A DNA stretch of 6,327 bases from Bifidobacteriaceae bacterium (lineage in GTDB: Bacteria; Actinomycetota; Actinomycetes; Actinomycetales; WQXJ01). Location: positions 1 to 6,327 of the forward strand of contig JAISTN010000086.1 of assembly GCA_031272565.1 (NCBI GenBank), read 5' to 3'. The notes under the pieces were generated by a model that worked only from the letters and a program-made list of their open reading frames with translations, was not told where the DNA came from and did not search any database. The translations under genes and the position numbers were made by a program. Positions 1 through 4,357 of the stretch are shown here, piece by piece (within the stretch, counting starts at the first letter, position 1; every line of letters begins with the position of its first letter).

Positions 1-1236
1 AAGCTGGTGCCGCTGCGGGCGGCCGATGACCTGGAAGCTGGCGCCATGGGCTTTGCCGGCTTCGCGGCCGGCGGCATGGGCCAGGACCCGGACGACGGCG
101 ACCTGATTGTCATCCCGGACCTCAGTTCCTACACCCCACTGCACTTCATCCAACGCGGCCTGGCCATGGTCCACTGCGATCCCTACCTGAACGGCCGCCC
201 GCACCCCTTTGCGCCGCGGCAGATTCTGCGCGAACAGGTCCGCCGGGCGCAGGCCCTGGGCATGACCTTCAAGGTGGGCGCGGAGGTCGAGTACTTCCTG
301 GTGCAAAAGGATGAGAACGGCTTCATCCACGTGGCCGATTCAACCGACACGGCCAACCAGCCCTGCTACGACGCGCGCGGCCTGATCCGGCAGTTCGACC
401 ACCTGGCGGATGTGTCGCGGGCCATGGAGTCACTGGGCTGGAGCCCGTACGCCTCGGACCACGAGGACGCCAACGGCCAGTTCGAACAGAATTTCGCCTA
501 CGACGACGCCCTCATCACGGCCGACAGGGTCATCACGGCCCGCTACATCATCCGCATGCTGGCGGAAAAGCGCGGCATGACGGCTACCTTCATGCCCAAG
601 CCGTTCGTGGACCGGACCGGCTCCGGGCTGCACATGCACATGTCGTTGTGGGGTCCGGACGGCCCGCTCTTCCCGGGCACCAACTCGGCCGATGACGAGT
701 CCGGCTTTGGCTTGTCCGGCACGGCCCTGGGGTTCGTGGCCGGCCTGCTGGACCATGCCGACGGCCTGATGGCCGTCCTCAACCCGACCGTCAACTCCTA
801 CAAGCGGACGGCGGCCCTGTCGACGGCATCGGGCGCCACCTGGACGCCCCGGTACGCCTCCTACGGTGGCGACGACCGGTCGGTCATGGTGCGCATCCCG
901 GACAACAAGCGGGTCGAGATCCGGGTGGGGGATGGTTCAGCCTGCTCCTACCTGGCGATGGCGGCCTGCCTGGGGGTGGGCCTGGAGGGCATCCGGGCGC
1001 AGGCCCACCCGGGCCCGCCCGGGGCGGAGCACCACGAGGGCCGGCCGATGCTGGCCCGCACTTTGATGGATGCCGTGGAAGCCTTCGAGGCCGATTCGGT
1101 GGTGCGCGAGGTCTTCGATTCGGTTGATCCCGCGGCCGGCGTGGCGGCCTACTACGCCAAGCTGAAGCGGGACGAGTTCTACGCCTGGCACGATGCCATC
1201 TCGGCCTGGGAGATCGACCGCTACTTGACGGCGTGA
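1..1236 (+). CDS. glnT: GlnT / gamma-glutamylmethylamide synthetase-type (type III-annotated) glutamine synthetase, 5' truncated
   Basis: ATP-dependent ligase joining ammonia, or in close relatives methylamine, to the gamma-carboxyl of glutamate; cytoplasmic. The reading frame is open from base 1, and 411 residues are visible. Glutamine synthetase motifs are clear: AEVEYF (280-297, metal-binding glutamates), HEDANGQFE (460-486), GSGLHMHMS (619-645, ATP/metal histidine region), NPTVNSYKR (781-807) and RVEIRVGDGSACSYLAMA (about 910-963). The C-terminal motif differs from the RFELRSPDPSANPYLA form of GlnA and fits the GlnT/GMAS branch. Family members are usually about 435-445 residues, so roughly 30 N-terminal residues lie outside the window; the KLVP at the very left edge matches the conserved segment after the DLFGVQR-like motif. 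The GTG at 7 is therefore not the true start. Directly followed by glxBCD, the usual glnT context. Ammonia versus methylamine as substrate cannot be told from sequence alone. Confidence 0.93.
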   Translation, partial: KLVPLRAADDLEAGAMGFAGFAAGGMGQDPDDGDLIVIPDLSSYTPLHFIQRGLAMVHCDPYLNGRPHPFAPRQILREQVRRAQALGMTFKVGAEVEYFLVQKDENGFIHVADSTDTANQPCYDARGLIRQFDHLADVSRAMESLGWSPYASDHEDANGQFEQNFAYDDALITADRVITARYIIRMLAEKRGMTATFMPKPFVDRTGSGLHMHMSLWGPDGPLFPGTNSADDESGFGLSGTALGFVAGLLDHADGLMAVLNPTVNSYKRTAALSTASGATWTPRYASYGGDDRSVMVRIPDNKRVEIRVGDGSACSYLAMAACLGVGLEGIRAQAHPGPPGAEHHEGRPMLARTLMDAVEAFEADSVVREVFDSVDPAAGVAAYYAKLKRDEFYAWHDAISAWEIDRYLTA

Positions 1237-1254
1237 GGACACTGGTAGTAATCT
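1225..1254 (+). promoter_or_regulatory. Possible internal sigma-70-type promoter for glxBCD
   Basis: TTGACG (1225-1230), a five-of-six match to the -35 consensus, lies in the last codons of glnT. After 18 bases comes TAATCT (1249-1254), which fits the loose actinobacterial -10 pattern TANNNT. A second TANNNT, TAAGAT, sits at 1254-1259, but at 23 bases it is too far from the same -35. The 1243-1263 stretch is distinctly AT-richer than its surroundings. If real, it would give a short leader to glxB and let glxBCD be expressed apart from glnT. Such boxes occur by chance, so this is tentative. Confidence 0.3.
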
Positions 1255-1272
1255 AAGATTCACAGCATGAAA

Positions 1273-1289
1273 CCCCCCGGTTGAGGGGG
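1273..1289 (+). other. Small C5/G5 hairpin just upstream of the glxB ribosome binding site
   Basis: CCCCC (1273-1277) can pair with GGGGG (1285-1289) across a seven-base loop, ending two bases before the glxB Shine-Dalgarno. There is no T-tract, so it is not a classic terminator of glnT. It could modulate ribosome access to glxB or mRNA stability, or be chance in GC-rich DNA. An alternative AACC/GGTT pairing at 1271-1282 competes with it. Confidence 0.3.
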
Positions 1290-1291
1290 AC

Positions 1292-1299
1292 AGAGGAGG
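1292..1299 (+). promoter_or_regulatory. Ribosome binding site of glxB
   Basis: AGAGGAGG is a near-perfect Shine-Dalgarno, five bases before the ATG at 1305. It settles the start: the upstream in-frame TTG at 1281 lies before this site and would add eight residues ahead of the catalytic Cys. Confidence 0.85.
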
Positions 1300-1304
1300 C
1301 AAAA

Positions 1305-2249
1305 ATGTGCGGCATTGCCGGTCTTCACCTTCGCAATCCGGACCTATTTCCCCACCTCGGAGCGCTGTTGCAGGGCATGCTGATTCAGGCGGCAGGCCGC
1401 GGCAATGACTCGGCAGGGGTGGGCTTGTACGCCGATCCGGCGGGTTTACCGGAAGGCATCGCCACCGTCAGCGCCCTGTATGACGCCCGGCCGGCGCCGG
1501 AGGCCGCCAAAGCGGTTGAACTAATCGGCCGGTCCCTAGGGCCGGTGGCGGCCGAACGAGCCGGCCAAACCACCGTCTTTACGGCCACCGCCTCCCCCCT
1601 GGCCCTGGAAGCGGCCGTGCGGGAAGCGTTGCCGGAAGCGGTGGTGATTTCCGCCGGGCACTCCCTGACGGTGCTCAAGGGCACCGGTGAACCGGCCGAA
1701 CTGGCCCAGGCCTGGAACCTGGCCGCGCGCAGCGGCTGGCAAGGGGTGGCCCACACCCGGATGGCGACCGAATCGGCCGTCACGCCCGGCGGGTCACACC
1801 CCTTCTCGGTGGGCCCAGACCAGTGCCTGATCCACAATGGGTCCTTCTCCAACCATGAAACCCTGCGCAAGGAACTAGCCGCCTTGGGCGTGGGCTTCGA
1901 CTCACTCAACGACACCGAGGTAGGCGCCCGCTACATCGCCCACCGGCTGGCCGCCGGGGCCGACATGCGTGAAGCCCTGACCGACCTGACCAAACACTTC
2001 GATGGCTTCTACACCCTGCTGGTGTCATCCGCCAGCTCGTTCGCCATTGTGCGCGACGCCATCGCCTGCAAACCCGCCATCGTGGCGGAAACCCCCGACC
2101 TGGTGGCCGTGGCCAGCGAATACCGCTACCTGACCGGCATGCCGGGCATAGACAATGCCCTCATCTTCGAACCCAACCCGGAAGTGGTGTACGTATGGGA
2201 ACGCTCGGAAGTACAGCAACCGTCATCGACCTTGCCAGCACTAGTCTGA
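1305..2249 (+). CDS. glxB: GlxB, glutamine amidotransferase (class II) subunit of a split glutamate synthase-like enzyme
   Basis: A 314-residue Ntn-hydrolase that releases ammonia from glutamine (or handles a glutamine analogue) for a synthase partner; it matches the N-terminal amidotransferase domain of GltB as a separate protein. After Met removal, Cys2 in MCGIAGL becomes the N-terminal nucleophile, so the ATG at 1305 must be the start. Further class II motifs: GRGNDSAGVG (31-40), HTRMATESAV (150-159, substrate-binding Arg152), SHPFS then IHNGSFSNH (176-184, oxyanion-hole Asn178-Gly179) and NDTEVGARY (202-210, Asp203 contacting the substrate amino group). Residues about 50-140, between the first two motif groups, are family-variable. 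The last roughly 20 residues are unconserved and overlap the glxC start. A TTA leucine codon at 1446-1448 is rare for this DNA. Expected to act in a complex with GlxC and GlxD. Confidence 0.92.
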   Translation: MCGIAGLHLRNPDLFPHLGALLQGMLIQAAGRGNDSAGVGLYADPAGLPEGIATVSALYDARPAPEAAKAVELIGRSLGPVAAERAGQTTVFTATASPLALEAAVREALPEAVVISAGHSLTVLKGTGEPAELAQAWNLAARSGWQGVAHTRMATESAVTPGGSHPFSVGPDQCLIHNGSFSNHETLRKELAALGVGFDSLNDTEVGARYIAHRLAAGADMREALTDLTKHFDGFYTLLVSSASSFAIVRDAIACKPAIVAETPDLVAVASEYRYLTGMPGIDNALIFEPNPEVVYVWERSEVQQPSSTLPALV

Positions 2250-2890
2250 GGGACCTCAATCAGGCTCTCCACCAGGCCCCGGCGGGCAGCAGTTGGGTGG
2301 TGAAAAACCCGGAGGGCGCCCACGCCATCGCCGTTGGCCTGGACCAGGCCATCGACGTGCTGGTGGAAGGCCACGTGGGTTACTTCGCCGCCGGCATGAA
2401 CGAACAGGCCACCGTCACCATCACAGGCAACGCCGGCCAGGGCGTGGCGGAAAACATGATGTCCGGCCGGGTCCATGTCAAGGGCAGCGCTTCCCAGTCG
2501 GCCGGCGCCACCGCCCACGGCGGCCTGTTGATCATCGACGGCGACGCCACCGCCCGCTGCGGCATCTCGATGAAGGGCGCCGACATCGTGGTGGGCGGCT
2601 CGGTGGGTCACATGAGTGCCTTCATGGCGCAGGCCGGGCGTCTGGTGATCTGCGGCGACGCCGGTGACGGCCTGGGTGATTCGATCTATGAGGCCCGGCT
2701 GTACGTCAAGGGCCAGGTGTCCTCGCTGGGGGCGGACTGCATCGAGAAGGAGATGCGGCCCGAACACCTGACGGAACTGGCCGAACTGCTGGCGCTGGCC
2801 GGCCGGCCGGAACAGCCCGGCGAGTTCCGCCGCTACGGTTCGGCCCGCCAGCTCTACAACTTCCACATCGACAACGTCGACGCCTACTAG
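2195..2890 (+). CDS. glxC: GlxC, GXGXG beta-helix subunit of a split glutamate synthase-like enzyme
   Basis: A 231-residue protein matching the C-terminal structural domain of the glutamate synthase large subunit (GXGXG family). In GltB this domain is a right-handed beta-helix that packs against the amidotransferase and FMN domains; it has no catalytic residues. Glycines recur every 19 residues at 59, 78, 97, 116, 135, 154 and 173, each preceded two residues earlier by an aliphatic residue, giving seven helical turns. The start region reads TVIDLASTSLRDLNQALH, as in other GlxC N-termini. The ATG at 2195 is the only reasonable start; it overlaps the end of glxB by 55 bases and is preceded at ten bases by a weak GGAAG (2180-2184), so translational coupling is likely. 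The tail after residue 185 (EKEMRPEHLTEL onward) is a helical extension ending in YNFHIDNVDAY. Likely scaffolds the GlxBCD complex. Confidence 0.9.
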   Translation: MGTLGSTATVIDLASTSLRDLNQALHQAPAGSSWVVKNPEGAHAIAVGLDQAIDVLVEGHVGYFAAGMNEQATVTITGNAGQGVAENMMSGRVHVKGSASQSAGATAHGGLLIIDGDATARCGISMKGADIVVGGSVGHMSAFMAQAGRLVICGDAGDGLGDSIYEARLYVKGQVSSLGADCIEKEMRPEHLTELAELLALAGRPEQPGEFRRYGSARQLYNFHIDNVDAY

Positions 2891-2893
2891 GCC

Positions 2894-2900
2894 AAGGAGA
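2894..2900 (+). promoter_or_regulatory. Ribosome binding site of glxD
   Basis: AAGGAGA lies five bases before the GTG at 2906 and directly after the glxC stop. It supports GTG, not a later ATG, as the glxD start. Confidence 0.85.
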
Positions 2901-2905
2901 CGACC

Positions 2906-4267
2906 GTGACCACCACCACCAGTCCTGTGACCGATCCCGCCGCCAAGGGGTTGCGGGAGAACTCCACCTTCGACAAGCTGACCATCGCCGCCATCCGCAA
3001 GGCGGCCGCCACCGGGCTGTATGACATCCGCGGCGGCGGCGCCAAACGCAAGGTGCCGCACTTTGACGACCTGCTGTTCCTGGGGGCGTCGATGTCGCGC
3101 TACCCGCTGGAGGGCTACCGGGAACGCTGCGACACGGACGTTTGGCTGGGCACCCGCTACGCCAAGAAACCGCTACACCTGAAAACGCCGGTGACCATTG
3201 CCGGCATGAGCTTCGGCTCGCTCAGCGCCCAGGCCAAGGAGGCGCTGGGGCGCGGCGCCAGCGAGGTGGGCACCAGCACCACCAGCGGTGACGGCGGCAT
3301 GACGGAAGAAGAACGCACCCACTCCAAGACGCTGGTCTACCAGTACCTGCCCAGCCGCTACGGCATGAACCCGCGCCACCTGCGCATGGGCGACGCCATC
3401 GAGGTGGTGCTGGGCCAGGGCGCCAAGCCCGGCGGTGGCGGCATGCTGTTGGGCCAGAAAATCACCGAACGGGTGGCCGCCATGCGGACCCTGCCGGTTG
3501 GCATCGACCAACGTTCAGCTTGCCGCCACCCAGACTGGACCGGGCCAGATGACTTGCGCATCAAGATTCTGGAACTGCGTGAGATCACCGAATGGGAAAA
3601 GCCCGTCTACGTCAAGATTGGCGCCTCCCGGCCCTACTACGACGTCATGCTGGCCATCAAGGCGGGGGCGGACGCGGTGGTGCTGGACGGCATGCAGGGT
3701 GGCACGGCCGCCACCCAAGATGTCTTCATTGAGCATGTGGGCATCCCCACGCTGGCGGCCATTCCCCAGGCGGTGGAGGCCTTGCAGGAGGCGGGCATGC
3801 ACCGCGAGGTGCAACTGATCGTGTCCGGCGGCATCCGGTCCGGGGCGGACGTGGCCAAGGCGCTGGCCCTGGGGGCCGATGCCGTCTCGATTGGCACCGC
3901 CGCGCTGATTGCCCTGGGTGACAACGACCCGGCGCTGGAAGGCGAATACAACAAGATTGGGTCTTCCGCCGGGTACTACGACGATTGGCAGGCGGGCCAG
4001 GACCCGGCTGGCATCACCACCCAGGACCCAGAACTGTCGAAACGGCTGGACCCGGTGGCCGGCGGCCACCGCCTGGCCAACCTGCTGCGGGTCATGACCA
4101 TGGAGGCCCAGATCATCGCCCGGGCCTGCGGCAAGGCCCACCTGCTGCACCTGGAACCGGAGGACTTGGTGGCGCTGACCATCGAGGCCGCCGCCATGAC
4201 CAAACGGCCCCTGGCCGGAACGGACTGGATTCCCGGCCAGGCCGGCAGCCAGGCCGGTAGCCTGTAA
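2906..4267 (+). CDS. glxD: GlxD, FMN-binding glutamate synthase-domain protein
   Basis: A 453-residue FMN-dependent synthase/dehydrogenase subunit, matching the FMN TIM-barrel domain of GltB as a free polypeptide. In GltB this domain transfers electrons and ammonia to 2-oxoglutarate to form glutamate; relatives in the N-methylglutamate route work with methylated substrates. Motifs: AGMSFGSLSAQAKEALG (99-115), TSGDGGMTEEE (126-136), GQGAKPGGGGMLLGQK (170-185), VYVKIGA (234-240), LDGMQGGTAATQDVF (260-274) and the phosphate-binding VSGGIRSGADVAKALALGAD (306-325) followed by SIGTAAL. Only three cysteines occur (75, 206, 408). At the position of GltB's 3Fe-4S ligand segment stands DPAGITTQDPEL (366-377), where GltB has CPVGIATQ, so no cluster of that type is expected. 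This seems to be normal for GlxD. The GTG start is fixed by its ribosome site, 15 bases after glxC. Confidence 0.92.
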   Translation: MTTTTSPVTDPAAKGLRENSTFDKLTIAAIRKAAATGLYDIRGGGAKRKVPHFDDLLFLGASMSRYPLEGYRERCDTDVWLGTRYAKKPLHLKTPVTIAGMSFGSLSAQAKEALGRGASEVGTSTTSGDGGMTEEERTHSKTLVYQYLPSRYGMNPRHLRMGDAIEVVLGQGAKPGGGGMLLGQKITERVAAMRTLPVGIDQRSACRHPDWTGPDDLRIKILELREITEWEKPVYVKIGASRPYYDVMLAIKAGADAVVLDGMQGGTAATQDVFIEHVGIPTLAAIPQAVEALQEAGMHREVQLIVSGGIRSGADVAKALALGADAVSIGTAALIALGDNDPALEGEYNKIGSSAGYYDDWQAGQDPAGITTQDPELSKRLDPVAGGHRLANLLRVMTMEAQIIARACGKAHLLHLEPEDLVALTIEAAAMTKRPLAGTDWIPGQAGSQAGSL

Positions 4268-4290
4268 CCTGTCGAAACCGCTGGTCAGGC

Positions 4291-4315
4291 CGTCCCCGCG
4301 CCGGGCGCGGGGGCG
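4291..4315 (+). terminator. Strong GC hairpin after glxD: possible U-less terminator, attenuator or processing site
   Basis: CCCCGCGC (4294-4301) pairs perfectly with GCGCGGGG (4305-4312) over a three-base loop. One T-G wobble and two further G-C pairs extend the stem to 11 pairs, 4291-4315. No T-tract follows (the next bases are agactggcc), so it is not a classical intrinsic terminator, although U-less hairpin terminators have been proposed in actinobacteria. It lies 24 bases after the glxD stop and 42 bases before the next start, so it may lower expression of the downstream gene or shield the 3' end of glx mRNA. The rest of the 90-bp gap holds only the next ribosome site. Confidence 0.45.
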
Positions 4316-4344
4316 AGACTGGCCAAAGCGCCGGCGCCGCGCAG

Positions 4345-4352
4345 AAAGGAGA
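4345..4352 (+). promoter_or_regulatory. Ribosome binding site of the membrane Fe-S oxidoreductase gene
   Basis: AAAGGAGA lies five bases before the GTG at 4358, the same spacing as for glxB and glxD. It decides the start of the long open frame that runs off the right edge. Confidence 0.8.
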
Positions 4353-4357
4353 CCGCC

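Noticed and set aside
7..9. GTG at 7 as the start of the glutamine synthetase-like gene
   Set aside because: The frame is open to base 1, the preceding KL belongs to the conserved KLVP segment, and the protein would lack its usual N-terminus; the true start lies outside the window.
1281..1283. TTG at 1281 as the glxB start
   Set aside because: It lies before the ribosome site and would put eight residues ahead of Cys2, which must be N-terminal to be the nucleophile.
1273..1289. C5/G5 hairpin as an intrinsic terminator of glnT
   Set aside because: The stem is short and has no T-tract, and the glxB ribosome site follows at once; it is kept only as a low-confidence hairpin.
2126..3061. 311-codon - strand open frame across glxB, glxC and glxD
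   Set aside because: It spans three well-supported sense genes, with shadow-like composition and no recognised domain.
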